Origin: Olegusella massiliensis
GTDB lineage: Bacteria > Actinomycetota > Coriobacteriia > Coriobacteriales > Atopobiaceae
Length of the DNA: 64,000 nt
NCBI RefSeq assembly: GCF_900078545.1
Contig: NZ_FLLS01000002.1
Coordinates: 1,497,404-1,561,403, forward strand
Direction of reading: 5' to 3'
The notes beneath the pieces are model-generated. The model did not search any database, had not been told where the DNA came from, and saw nothing but the letters and a program-made list of their open reading frames with translations. A program made the position numbers and the translations under genes. Numbering within the stretch: the first letter of the stretch is position 1; the number at the start of each line of letters is the position of its first letter. Below are positions 1-8,085 of the stretch, piece after piece.

Positions 1-107
1 TTTGCATGAAGAGAGCTCGTATTTAAAGTTCACACGTAGTGTTTCTCTGCAAGATGGATTGAGACGAGCGGTAAAGACAGGTACCGTCAGGAATGAGCGG
101 AGTAGAC

Positions 108-1730
108 ATGGATAGCCAGGGTTTTCCTGAGCGTTTGGCCAAGATTATGGAGGAGCGTGACCTCAAGCAGGTTGATTTGTTGCATCTGGCCTCCGCATCG
201 GGAGTAAAGCTCGGCAAAAGCCAGTTGAGCCAGTATGTTAGCGGCAAAACTATGCCACGCTCTGCCGCATTGAGCTCGTTAGCAGAGCTTTTGGGCGTTG
301 AAGAAAACTGGCTTGCAGGTACCAATCAGCAGCAGACGGCTCGCGATCATGCAGCGGTAGCCCGAGCAGCCGATGACGAGCGGTCTGGTACGCGAGCTAC
401 CACGGGCGCTACTGCGCCCCTCAAACCGGGTTTATCTGCGACCAAGCAGTCAAATGGTAGTCACAAGTTCAGCTCTACTTCACAGAAAAAAGTGTACCGG
501 GAGGTTCATCCTATGCGCCATTTCAATAAATCTGCCAAGCTCGAAAACGTGTTGTACGACGTGCGTGGCCCTGTTGTTGATGAGGCAAACCGCATGGAAG
601 AGGATGGCATGAACATCCTCAAGCTCAACATTGGAAACCCCGCCACGTTTGGTTTTCGTACTCCCGATGAGGTTGTTTTGGACATGGCAGCGCAATTGAC
701 CCAGTGTGAGGGCTACTCAGCATCTAAGGGTCTCTTTTCGGCGCGCAAGGCAATTATGCAGTATTCGCAGGTCAAGAACCTACCAAACGTCACGATGCAC
801 GATATCTATACTGGCAACGGTGTTTCTGAACTTATCAATTTGTCGATGTCGGCGCTGCTTGATGATGGTGACGAGATTTTGATTCCAAGCCCAGACTATC
901 CGCTGTGGACTGCCTGCGCAACGCTTGCCGGTGGCAAGGTTGTACATTATCTATGTGACGAGCAGGCAGACTGGTATCCCGATATAGACGATATTCGTTC
1001 CAAGATTACGCCTGCTACCAAAGCCATTGTTATCATTAATCCCAATAATCCAACCGGCGCACTCTACCCACGTGAGGTGCTGCAAGAGATTGTAGATATC
1101 GCTCGTGAGCACCAGTTAATTATTTTTTCTGACGAGATTTACGATCGTCTTGTAATGGAAGGCGAGGGTGAGCACATCTCTATTGCCTCGCTCGCACCTG
1201 ACCTGTTTTGTGTGACTTTCTCAGGCCTCTCCAAGTCCCACATGATTGCTGGCTATCGCATTGGCTGGATGGTACTGTCTGGCAACAAACGCATTGCCCG
1301 TGACTATATTTTGGGCATCAACATGCTTTCAAACATGCGTCTGTGCTCTAATGTGCCCGCACAGTCTATTGTTCAGACGGCGCTGTGGGGTCATCAGTCG
1401 GTGCGCGACTATGTCCAGCCAGGCGGCCGTGTCTACGAGCAGCGCGAGTACGTATACAATGCGCTCAAAGATATTCCTGGTATCAGCGTGGTGAAGCCTA
1501 GGGCAGCCTTCTATATTTTCCCCAAGCTTGACCGTGAGCGCTTTAATATTACCGATGACCAGCAATTTGCCCTCGATTTGCTCCAAGACAAAAAAGTGCT
1601 CATTGTTCAGGGCACTGGTTTTAACTGGAGTGAACCCGATCACTTCCGCATCGTTTACCTGCCGCGTATCGAGACCCTCAAAGAAGCTGTTGACAAGCTG
1701 GCAGACTTCCTGAGCTATTATCGCCAGTAA
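108..1730 (+). CDS. XRE-family HTH fused to AlaA-type aminotransferase
   Basis: A 540-residue protein with two parts. Residues about 5-75 form a Cro/XRE helix-turn-helix (KSQLSQYVSGKTMPRS recognition-helix region). After a low-complexity Ala/Ser/Thr linker (about 75-135), residues about 140-540 are a complete fold-type I PLP aminotransferase of the AlaA/YfbQ alanine:2-oxoglutarate type, with the NPNNPTGA loop, SDEIYDRL and the PLP lysine in GLSKSHMIAGYR (Lys376). ATG 108 is preferred over ATG 93 because GGAG lies five bases before it. Stand-alone AlaA is about 405 residues, so the N-terminal part is extra. Inference: an enzyme that may also bind DNA, perhaps sensing PLP or amino acids in the manner of MocR regulators, although MocR proteins carry GntR rather than XRE domains. 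The aminotransferase assignment is strong; exact substrate and any regulatory role are unknown. Confidence 0.88.
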   Translation: MDSQGFPERLAKIMEERDLKQVDLLHLASASGVKLGKSQLSQYVSGKTMPRSAALSSLAELLGVEENWLAGTNQQQTARDHAAVARAADDERSGTRATTGATAPLKPGLSATKQSNGSHKFSSTSQKKVYREVHPMRHFNKSAKLENVLYDVRGPVVDEANRMEEDGMNILKLNIGNPATFGFRTPDEVVLDMAAQLTQCEGYSASKGLFSARKAIMQYSQVKNLPNVTMHDIYTGNGVSELINLSMSALLDDGDEILIPSPDYPLWTACATLAGGKVVHYLCDEQADWYPDIDDIRSKITPATKAIVIINPNNPTGALYPREVLQEIVDIAREHQLIIFSDEIYDRLVMEGEGEHISIASLAPDLFCVTFSGLSKSHMIAGYRIGWMVLSGNKRIARDYILGINMLSNMRLCSNVPAQSIVQTALWGHQSVRDYVQPGGRVYEQREYVYNALKDIPGISVVKPRAAFYIFPKLDRERFNITDDQQFALDLLQDKKVLIVQGTGFNWSEPDHFRIVYLPRIETLKEAVDKLADFLSYYRQ

Positions 1731-1808
1731 GTTAGTGTGCTTGTGCGTAAGCAAAACCATGCCTGCGCACAAACAAAAATTTTGTTTGGTCGTACGTATC
1801 TGCCCATA

Positions 1809-2981
1809 CTAGTTTTGTGTGAGCAGATACCTAAGCTTTGCCACGAAGCGCTTGCGGTCTTCAGAAGTAAAAGGAGCGGGTCCTTTTGTTCGGCCTCCTG
1901 TACGGCGAACTTTCTTTTCTTCGTGACGTAGCATCAAGTCAAAATCGATAGTTTCTTTGTGATAGATGTAACCGCGTACTCCTATTGCAAGCGCGCCGCG
2001 GCCGAGCGCCATCCCTGCAAGGCCGATATCCTGGGTCACTACAAGGTCTTTTGGCGCAAGTTGCTCCACGATGGCAAAGTCAGCGCTGTCGGCGCCAATA
2101 CTCACGTTGAGCACCTCTACCCAAAAGCCATTCTTTGCCTGCCTTGGGCTACGAGGATCGTCAGTCTGAATATGGCGTTCAAGGTTTTGAGTGGTATTAC
2201 CTGCAATGACAACGGGAATGCCCTGTTTACGTGCGCAAGAAAGGGTCTCACGAATGACAGGGCAGGCATCAGCATCAATAAATATCGTACGAGGGTGCGT
2301 CGTCTTTGTGGCATTGACGTCGCGAGATAAGATGGGCGATTCTTTTGCCGAATACTCAGCATGAGCGATTTCATCATAGAGCAGAGGTCCGTCTTTACTC
2401 TCACGATGGCTCCAAACCAGTGAAAGTGAGGAGGCTTGCCACTGGGCTGCCCAACGTATATCGCTGTCGTGTTTTTGAGATTGTGCGGCCAAAGCTTCTG
2501 CCAAGCCTGCGGCCTTAGAGTTTTGCGAAAGACGAGCACCACGGAAAAGACTGATATGGGGGATATAGATACCAAAGCTACTGCTTTGAAAATCGCCCAA
2601 TCCCTCTGCGACAAGCTCTGTGCAAAGTCGTGCATGGAGCGCATGTAGGCTATCCAGATCGCCGTCTAAACCTCGCCAAACAATCGCTCCACCATGGCGT
2701 TTCTCAAAACAACCAAGAGATGCCAGCTTGAGCTCAAATGGCAAGGTACTCTGTGCGCAGCGAGCTATAGCGCGTTTGGCAGCGGTTTCCTGCAAAGCGG
2801 TGCACTCGCCCAAAAAGGCGAGGGTCAAATGTAGATTGCGTTTGGAGCTCGGTTTGGGATGCGCAATGAGTGAGCTGAGGTCAGCTTGGGTGGCTATCAG
2901 CGCACGACGTACTGCTTCATGAGGCCAGATGGCAATAAAGAGTCGCTTGCTTTTGTCGGTAGGGTCTTGGGGCTTGTCCAT
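1809..2981 (-). CDS. RNA 2',3'-cyclic phosphodiesterase (ThpR) fused to YaiI/DUF188
   Basis: A 390-residue two-domain protein. Residues about 12-205 are a 2H phosphoesterase of the ThpR/LigT family with both catalytic HxTx-like motifs, HLTL at 51 and HISL at 142; these enzymes act on 2',3'-cyclic phosphate RNA ends. Residues about 230-390 are a full DUF188/YaiI (YqxD) domain starting at FIDADACPV (about 234-242), with VTQDIGLA and the basic RRTGGRTKGP tail; this family has a PIN-like nuclease fold of unknown role. The start at 2981 has AGGA eight bases upstream, and it lies 10 nt after the amidohydrolase stop, so the two are probably co-transcribed. The two domains are normally separate proteins. 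Both look intact, so I call a true fusion, not a frameshift artefact. Confidence 0.88.
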   Translation of the reverse strand: MDKPQDPTDKSKRLFIAIWPHEAVRRALIATQADLSSLIAHPKPSSKRNLHLTLAFLGECTALQETAAKRAIARCAQSTLPFELKLASLGCFEKRHGGAIVWRGLDGDLDSLHALHARLCTELVAEGLGDFQSSSFGIYIPHISLFRGARLSQNSKAAGLAEALAAQSQKHDSDIRWAAQWQASSLSLVWSHRESKDGPLLYDEIAHAEYSAKESPILSRDVNATKTTHPRTIFIDADACPVIRETLSCARKQGIPVVIAGNTTQNLERHIQTDDPRSPRQAKNGFWVEVLNVSIGADSADFAIVEQLAPKDLVVTQDIGLAGMALGRGALAIGVRGYIYHKETIDFDLMLRHEEKKVRRTGGRTKGPAPFTSEDRKRFVAKLRYLLTQN

Positions 2982-2991
2982 GTATGTAGTC

Positions 2992-4308
2992 CTACAAGAA
3001 TTTGTCGAGCTCACGGTCAAGTATTTTTTTGCGCATGACATGTGGATGTTTCACCACATACCCTCGTGTTACAACCATTTCGATATCCCTCAGCGCGCTG
3101 AGGTCTTCAAGAGGATTTTTGGAGCAGACAATCATGTCAGCACATTTGCCTACCTCGATAGAGCCAGTTGTATCCCCAATACCTGCCAGTTCAGCATTAC
3201 GCAAGGTGGCCGTATAGAGAGTAAATTTTTCAGAGACACCAACCATCTTGTGGAAGTAGACCAGCTCGCGCCAGAAGTCATATTGGGAAACCCAAGGACA
3301 CCCCACATCGTTGCCGAGGGCGACAGGAATGTCATGAGCTAAGGCTGCCTTTGCACAAGAGATAATGCCGTCAAAGACCATCTTGCCGTTGAACTGCTCT
3401 ATCTCTGAGGCACCAGATATGCTGCGATCAAAAAGGGCATAGGAAAGAGCGGGTGAAATAGTGCATGTCAGGAAGGCACCACGATCCTTAAATAGCTGAA
3501 TAATCTCATCGGTGGGTTCGGCACCGTGTTCAATAGAGTCAACACCATTTTCGAGAGCAACCTTGACGCCTTCAGTGGATTCAACATGTGCTGCAACAAG
3601 GTAGCCACAGGCATGTGCTTCATCACAGGTAGCCTTTACCATCTCGGGAGGCATCTTGAGCTCGCCTGGCACACCTTTTGCCTTTGCATCAAGTACGCCA
3701 CCGGTAATCATCAGCTTAATTAAGTCAACGTTTTGGGCTTGAGCCTTGTGAACCAAAGCACATGCCGCATCGGAGCTTTCAGCAGCTATTGCGACTGAGC
3801 CTGCCATATGACCACCAGGTACTGAAATGCCTTCGTTTGCTGCAATGATGCGTGGCCCCAACTGATTGCCACAAGCAATTTCATCACGTACGCGCGTATC
3901 CAAATCACGGAGGCCGCCGACGGTACGTATGGTAGTTACTCCGCTCATCAGTTCAATTTTTGCATAGGAGCGCACGAGCGCATGGGCAATAGCTGCGCTA
4001 ATAGGATTGGAAAAGAGTTTGTCTACCAGTGCGGATGCGTCACGCTGCTTCTTTTGGGGCTTGCCGTTGCCTGCAAGATGCACATGCATATTGATAAGGC
4101 CAGGTAGAAGGTAGCCCCCGTCCAAATCAATGATTTCATATCCAGACAAATCAGAGATTTGCTCGCTTATGGCTACAATGGTATCGCCCTCAACAAGCAC
4201 CGCTTTGCCCGTTTGAGCGCTCATATCTTTGGTGCCATCAAGAATGACGCCATTTACATACGCACGCTTGCTATGAGAGCTGCTGTACTTGGCCATAAAA
4301 ATCGCCAT
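2992..4308 (-). CDS. Metal-dependent amidohydrolase family protein
   Basis: A 438-residue cytoplasmic hydrolase of the amidohydrolase superfamily, nearest in layout to imidazolonepropionase-like/Xaa-Pro-dipeptidase-type members. Visible signs are the N-terminal composite beta-sandwich, LLPGLINMHVHLAG (metal ligands His75 and His77), LIKLMITGG carrying the bridging Lys, AAHVES and SIEHGAEP histidines, and the late Asp in ALGNDVGCP. All metal ligands appear present. Substrate cannot be read from sequence. An alternative start at ATG 4296 is possible, because the AGG before 4308 abuts that ATG. A perfect 13-bp inverted repeat lies just upstream (4324-4358). The downstream neighbour is the ThpR/YaiI fusion with a 10-nt gap. 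Confidence 0.85.
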   Translation of the reverse strand: MAIFMAKYSSSHSKRAYVNGVILDGTKDMSAQTGKAVLVEGDTIVAISEQISDLSGYEIIDLDGGYLLPGLINMHVHLAGNGKPQKKQRDASALVDKLFSNPISAAIAHALVRSYAKIELMSGVTTIRTVGGLRDLDTRVRDEIACGNQLGPRIIAANEGISVPGGHMAGSVAIAAESSDAACALVHKAQAQNVDLIKLMITGGVLDAKAKGVPGELKMPPEMVKATCDEAHACGYLVAAHVESTEGVKVALENGVDSIEHGAEPTDEIIQLFKDRGAFLTCTISPALSYALFDRSISGASEIEQFNGKMVFDGIISCAKAALAHDIPVALGNDVGCPWVSQYDFWRELVYFHKMVGVSEKFTLYTATLRNAELAGIGDTTGSIEVGKCADMIVCSKNPLEDLSALRDIEMVVTRGYVVKHPHVMRKKILDRELDKFL

Positions 4309-4323
4309 CCTATCTGTTTGATA

Positions 4324-4358
4324 AGACGTCTTGTGATGTGGAAACTCACAAGACGTCT
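4324..4358 (-). terminator. 13-bp perfect inverted repeat between two minus-strand genes
   Basis: AGACGTCTTGTGA (4324-4336) pairs perfectly with 4346-4358 around a 9-nt loop. It lies between the stop of the DUF349 gene and the start of the amidohydrolase gene. There is no clear T-run on the minus strand, so it may be an attenuator or operator rather than a classical terminator. Confidence 0.5.
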
Positions 4359-4395
4359 GGGGTGTTGCGTATAGTAGCTGTAAAAACCTTAGAGC

Positions 4396-5583
4396 CTAAC
4401 GTTTCATCTTGTGGCGGATGTCTGCCATATCATGTTCGATATCTGCAATGTCGTGCTGGTAGTCTTCTAAGCGTTTCGTCAAATCACGACGACGGTCATC
4501 ATCATCGGTGGTCTTGATCTGGTATTCCAAAACGTCGACCTGCTCCTCAAGCTTGTCGAGGGTGCGCTGCTTTGCTGCAAGGACGCCTTCCATACGCTCG
4601 CACCACGCGGCGTGGCGTTGTTCCCACTCAGCATGACGACGCTCATTGTATTTTTTGCGCTCGTCCCAGAAGGGGTTTTGAGCTAAACGGAAGCGCTCCC
4701 ACAGCTGGTCGTTTACTTCTTTGCCGGCAAAACCCGTAGCTTTCCACGCATCACCAAGAGCGCGCATAGCCGAAGTGGCCTCACGCGAATAATCTTTGGC
4801 ATCGCTGAGCTCCTGTGCGCGTTTGATGAGACCTTCTTTTGCTGTGGCGTTCTCAGCAATTTTTGCTTGGCGGCGTTTGTAGTTTTCACGCTGTGCGTCA
4901 AAAAATGTCTGACGAGCCCCATTAAAGCGAGTCCAAAGCACCTCGTCGGCCTGACGACCCGCAGAGCTCAGTTTGCGCCACTGATCCATCAGCTCGCGCA
5001 TCTGTGCGCTACCATTGCGAAAATCCTTAGCTTCAGCGACGGCTTCGGCTTTCTGTGCCAGTTCTTCTTTGGCTTTGGCCATAGATTGCATAACGGCATG
5101 GCGCTCTTCGCGGAACTTTGTGCGTGCGGCTTGAAATGCGTTCCACATCTCGTCTTCGCGTGGAGTAGAAAAGCCATGGACGGCCTTCCATTCGTCCATC
5201 AAGGCGTTCATTTTGCGCAGGGCAGCTCCGTCACGTTTTTCGTCAGCAAGCAAAGCCTCGGCCTTTTTGACTAACGCGGCCTTCTTGTCCAATACTTCAT
5301 GGAGCTGTTTGAGGGGGTCTCCGGTAATGCCAAAACCATATTCGGTTTTGCCGCCCGATTTGCGGTCATGCTTCCAAAATAGCAGCTCATAGCCACCATC
5401 ACGTTCAATTCCAACCCAACGACCAACACCTTTGGGGTCATCTGCGGGCTTGCAGGGCTCATCGTCAGCATTGCGGCCACCGTAGATTACCTCAGCAAAT
5501 TTTGCTCCACTTGTCTCATCCGTGAACTGGTTTTGCTCAGCATAAGGATCGCCAAAGTCAAGAATTTTTTCCCACAAAGCCAT
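4396..5583 (-). CDS. DUF349 repeat protein
   Basis: A 395-residue, highly charged, mostly helical protein. After an N-terminal region of about 120 residues there are at least three DUF349 repeats, recognisable by the recurring pattern of a Trp-containing helix followed by LWxRFxxAxxxFxxxR (LWTRFNGARQTFFDAQ, LWERFRLAQNPFWDER). The C-terminal 60 residues are a predicted coiled coil ending in paired Asp/His segments. The start at 5583 was chosen because GGGAG sits five bases upstream; longer in-frame starts at 5595 and 5616 lack this. DUF349 proteins are widespread in actinobacteria, but their molecular role is not settled, so I give no function. Confidence 0.85.
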   Translation of the reverse strand: MALWEKILDFGDPYAEQNQFTDETSGAKFAEVIYGGRNADDEPCKPADDPKGVGRWVGIERDGGYELLFWKHDRKSGGKTEYGFGITGDPLKQLHEVLDKKAALVKKAEALLADEKRDGAALRKMNALMDEWKAVHGFSTPREDEMWNAFQAARTKFREERHAVMQSMAKAKEELAQKAEAVAEAKDFRNGSAQMRELMDQWRKLSSAGRQADEVLWTRFNGARQTFFDAQRENYKRRQAKIAENATAKEGLIKRAQELSDAKDYSREATSAMRALGDAWKATGFAGKEVNDQLWERFRLAQNPFWDERKKYNERRHAEWEQRHAAWCERMEGVLAAKQRTLDKLEEQVDVLEYQIKTTDDDDRRRDLTKRLEDYQHDIADIEHDMADIRHKMKR

Positions 5584-5713
5584 ATCTACTCCCATGTGCG
5601 CAATTGCGCCTCGCATGCACTAATGCGCTCATTATGAACCATGATGGCGAAGTTTCCGACCTCGATAGGTATAAACAGTTAAGTTAATCGAGTGAGAGGA
5701 AATATTGAAGGCA

Positions 5714-5774
5714 AAAAACGACCGCCCAGCAGCATGAGAGACTCAAATAGGGTCATATACAGCAGCTGAGCGGT
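5714..5774 (-). terminator. Rho-independent terminator after glutathione peroxidase gene
   Basis: Read on the minus strand, ACCGCTCAGC pairs with GCTGGGCGGT (5765-5774 with 5721-5730, one mismatch) around a loop of about 34 nt, and is followed by GTTTTTTGCC. It lies just downstream of the peroxidase stop at 5798. Confidence 0.65.
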
Positions 5775-5797
5775 GTGCCTAGTTACTCAATTTTTGC

Positions 5798-6346
5798 TTA
5801 TAGGGCAGCTTTGATTGCAGCCTCAACCTTGTCCATAGATACGGTAGGCTCAAAACGAGCAACAATATTGCCTTCGCGGTCAACAAGCCACTTAGTGAAG
5901 TTCCACTTGACGTAGGCCTTTTCGCCAAATTCCTGATCGATGCTTGCGCCAAAAGGCTTCATTGCCAAGGCTTTGACACTTTTGCCCCAGCCCTGGAAAG
6001 GCTTTTCGGTGGCAAGCCACACAAAGAGCGGGTCTGCACCATCACCGTTGACTTCGAGCTTTTTATACTGAGGAAAATCCGCGCCAAATTTTAGCTGGCA
6101 GAATTGGCGAATCTCCTCATCGGTGCCAGGCGCTTGGTTACGGAACTGATTGCAAGGAAAGTCAAGGATTTCAAAATCCTGTGCCTTGTACTCGCGATAA
6201 ATTCGCTCGAGGTCCTCATACTGAGGGGTAAAACCGCAACCAGTGGCGGTATTGACTACCAATAAAAGCTTGCCTTTGTAGTCGGCAAGACTTTGGGTGC
6301 TGCCGTCGGGCTTGGTGACGGTAAAGTCATAAATATTTTGTGCCAT
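5798..6346 (-). CDS. Glutathione peroxidase-family thiol peroxidase
   Basis: A 182-residue GPx/BtuE-like enzyme reducing peroxides in the cytoplasm. Motifs: NTATGCGFTPQY with peroxidatic Cys37, FPCNQF with Gln67, WNFTKW (148-153), and a further cysteine (Cys83, RQFCQLKFG) in the position of the resolving cysteine of thioredoxin-dependent members. Cysteine rather than selenocysteine is used, so thioredoxin is the likely electron donor (family knowledge, not shown here). The start at 6346 has AGGAG six bases upstream; an upstream in-frame ATG at 6424 has no such site. The gene stands alone with its own terminator. An inverted repeat at 6374-6394 sits in its leader. Confidence 0.93.
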   Translation of the reverse strand: MAQNIYDFTVTKPDGSTQSLADYKGKLLLVVNTATGCGFTPQYEDLERIYREYKAQDFEILDFPCNQFRNQAPGTDEEIRQFCQLKFGADFPQYKKLEVNGDGADPLFVWLATEKPFQGWGKSVKALAMKPFGASIDQEFGEKAYVKWNFTKWLVDREGNIVARFEPTVSMDKVEAAIKAAL

Positions 6347-6373
6347 GTTGAACTCCTCTCTAGGGCGGATAGT

Positions 6374-6394
6374 AGTTGTGGCTCTTCCACAACT
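6374..6394. promoter_or_regulatory. Inverted repeat in the peroxidase leader
   Basis: AGTTGTGG (6374-6381) and CCACAACT (6387-6394) form a perfect 8-bp inverted repeat with a 5-nt centre, 28 bases upstream of the peroxidase start. It could be an operator or a leader hairpin. Read on the plus strand it is followed by TTTTCTC. Confidence 0.4.
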
Positions 6395-6547
6395 TTTCTC
6401 GCTCGCAAAAACAGTATCACACAAAGTATGTCTCGACGTGATACCTAAGATTAGTCTGCCCCGTTAGCGTATCTTTCCGCTACGATTTACCTACACTAAA
6501 GAGTTTGTGGTGCAAGTAACATGACATGCAACAAGAAGGGGTGTCAC

Positions 6548-7528
6548 ATGGTTGACAAGCGTCCAGAGGATATGGCTCGTATTAGCACGGCGGATCTTGC
6601 TGAGGCTTTTATTGCCCAGCAAGTCGAGGCGGTTCGCGCGCAGGTAGGGGATGGCAAAGTTCTGCTCGCCCTGTCTGGTGGCGTTGACTCTTCTGTTGTG
6701 GCAGCTCTGCTTGTGCGCGCTATTGGCAAGCAGCTCGTATGTGTGCATGTGAATCATGGTTTGATGCGTGCGGGGGAGTCCGAGCAGGTCATTGAGGTGT
6801 TCAAGAATCAGTTGGACGCAAATCTAGTGTATGTTGACGCTACTGACCGTTTTTTGAGCTTGCTTGAGGGTGTTGAGGAACCTGAAGCTAAGCGCAAGAT
6901 TATCGGTGGAGAATTTATTAAGGTATTTGCTGAGGAAGCAGCTAAGCTTTCGGGTGTGGGTTTCCTTGCGCAGGGAACAATTTATCCTGACATTATTGAG
7001 TCCGAGAAAGGTGTTAAGGCTCATCATAATGTGGGTGGTCTGCCTGAAGATATGGATTTTGAACTGGTAGAGCCTGTGAAATATCTGTACAAGGATGAAG
7101 TGCGTGTGGTAGGTAGTGCCCTTGGCTTGCCTGATGAGATGGTTTATCGTCAGCCGTTCCCTGGTCCTGGTTTGGGTGTACGCTGCTTGGGTGCGATTAC
7201 ACGTGATCGCCTCGAGGCTCTGCGCGCAAGTGACAAGATTTTGCGCGATGAGATTGCAGCTGCTGGTCTTGCGGGGGCGATTTGGCAGTACTTTACGGTG
7301 GTGCCCGATATGCGTGCCACAGGTGTGCGTGATGGCAAGCGCGCCTTTGACTGGCCAGTCATTATTCGTTGCGTCAACACGGTAGATGCTATGACAGCTG
7401 AGGTGCCCGAGCTAAATTGGGCTTTACTCAAGAAGATTACCGCGCGTATTCTTTCTGAAGTGCCTGGCGTATGCCGTGTATGCTACGACTTGACCCCCAA
7501 GCCCGTTGGCACAATTGAGTGGGAATAG
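6548..7528 (+). CDS. guaA: GMP synthase ATP-pyrophosphatase/dimerisation half (no glutaminase domain)
   Basis: A 326-residue protein covering only the C-terminal half of canonical GuaA: the N-type ATP-pyrophosphatase loop ALSGGVDSSVVAAL (SGGVDS at 43-48), QGTIYPDIIES, QPFPGPGLGVR and the family-typical end KPVGTIEWE. It adenylates XMP and transfers ammonia to make GMP. Canonical bacterial GuaA is about 515-525 residues with an N-terminal class I glutamine amidotransferase; here no such domain precedes the gene, and the upstream 200 nt do not encode one. A stop-free, well-formed start (ATG 6548, AAGGGG upstream) argues against truncation. Either a separate glutaminase subunit exists elsewhere, as in archaeal GuaAa/GuaAb, or the enzyme uses free ammonia. 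Confidence 0.92.
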   Translation: MVDKRPEDMARISTADLAEAFIAQQVEAVRAQVGDGKVLLALSGGVDSSVVAALLVRAIGKQLVCVHVNHGLMRAGESEQVIEVFKNQLDANLVYVDATDRFLSLLEGVEEPEAKRKIIGGEFIKVFAEEAAKLSGVGFLAQGTIYPDIIESEKGVKAHHNVGGLPEDMDFELVEPVKYLYKDEVRVVGSALGLPDEMVYRQPFPGPGLGVRCLGAITRDRLEALRASDKILRDEIAAAGLAGAIWQYFTVVPDMRATGVRDGKRAFDWPVIIRCVNTVDAMTAEVPELNWALLKKITARILSEVPGVCRVCYDLTPKPVGTIEWE

Positions 7529-7541
7529 GTATGCACCCTTT

Positions 7542-7611
7542 GCGAGGGAGGTCGGAAACAGCGTCCCTCGTTGCGGTTTTGCTTGCCAAACGCCATGGAT
7601 CATTTCAAGCA
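7542..7611 (+). repeat. 70-nt hairpin block, left copy (direct repeat of 16432-16501)
   Basis: This block matches 16432-16501 at 66 of 70 positions with no gaps. It opens with a terminator-like hairpin (CGAGGGA 7543-7549 with TCCCTCG 7564-7570, then TTGCGGTTTT), and ends with the first 24-bp repeat unit and AAGCA. It lies 14 nt after the GMP synthase stop and may terminate that transcript. Confidence 0.85.
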
Positions 7612-7843
7612 GACCAGCTTTGCTTGCCAAACCCCACGGATCATTTCAAGCAGACCAACCCTGCTTGTCAAAAGCCACGTCCTGTTTCAGAAAAAATGTC
7701 AAAAGCCACGTTCCGTTTCAAAGAGCCTGACGTTTCCGCAGGTAAATTTTTTCTGCGTGAAATGAAACGTGGCTTTTGGCTAAAAAAGTGAAGTAGAACG
7801 TGGCGTTTGGCATCTGGCATGAAGTAGAACGTGGCGTTTGGCA
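7584..7843. repeat. Cluster of seven 24-bp repeat units, four forward and three inverted
   Basis: Units of exactly 24 nt share the pattern TGCCAAAMGCCACG...TTTCA. Forward copies: 7584-7607, 7625-7648, 7666-7689 and 7697-7720. Inverted copies: 7758-7781, 7789-7812 and 7820-7843. The first three forward units recur with a 41-nt period. Because the inverted copies follow the forward ones, a transcript could fold into nested long hairpins, for example 7697-7720 with 7758-7781. An eighth copy is at 16474-16497. The cluster contains no convincing gene. Confidence 0.85.
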
Positions 7844-7846
7844 GTT

Positions 7847-8085
7847 ACGTCCATAAAATGGCATGAAAGATGAGAAGTGAGCCAGAGGCCCGTCTCCTAA
7901 GTAAACTTGTAATCGTAAAATCACTACAAATGCTTAGAGGTACGCACATGGCTCAACTTAATATTATGCTGAGCCAGAACGAGATTTTGCAACTTTTGGG
8001 AGAAAACAATGGCAGTGCTTTTAGGGTACTTTTACAAGAGACCCTCAATGCTGTTTTAAGTGCAGAATCTACCGAGCAGCTTGGA
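7847..8085 (+). mobile_element. IS256-family left-end remnant with truncated transposase start
   Basis: Positions 7847-7924 resemble an IS256-type terminal repeat and leader (ACGTCCATAAAATGG...), nearly identical (71 of 78) to 16506-16583. A reading frame from ATG 7948 gives MAQLNIMLSQNEILQLL... and ...AESTEQLG, which is the typical N-terminus of IS256 (Mutator-type) transposases. Homology ends near 8085, after about 46 codons of an expected ~400. The rest of the element, including the DDE catalytic part and right end, is absent. The element is dead in cis. Confidence 0.75.

Noticed and set aside
7519-7791. Open frames across the 24-bp repeat cluster
   Set aside because: They are side effects of repeats lacking stops. 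No ribosome site or recognisable protein pattern is present, and three overlapping frames are open at once.
7584-7843. Possible CRISPR array
   Set aside because: Units change orientation, spacing is 41, 41, 31 nt and then irregular, and the spacers themselves are partly repeated. No cas genes are near.
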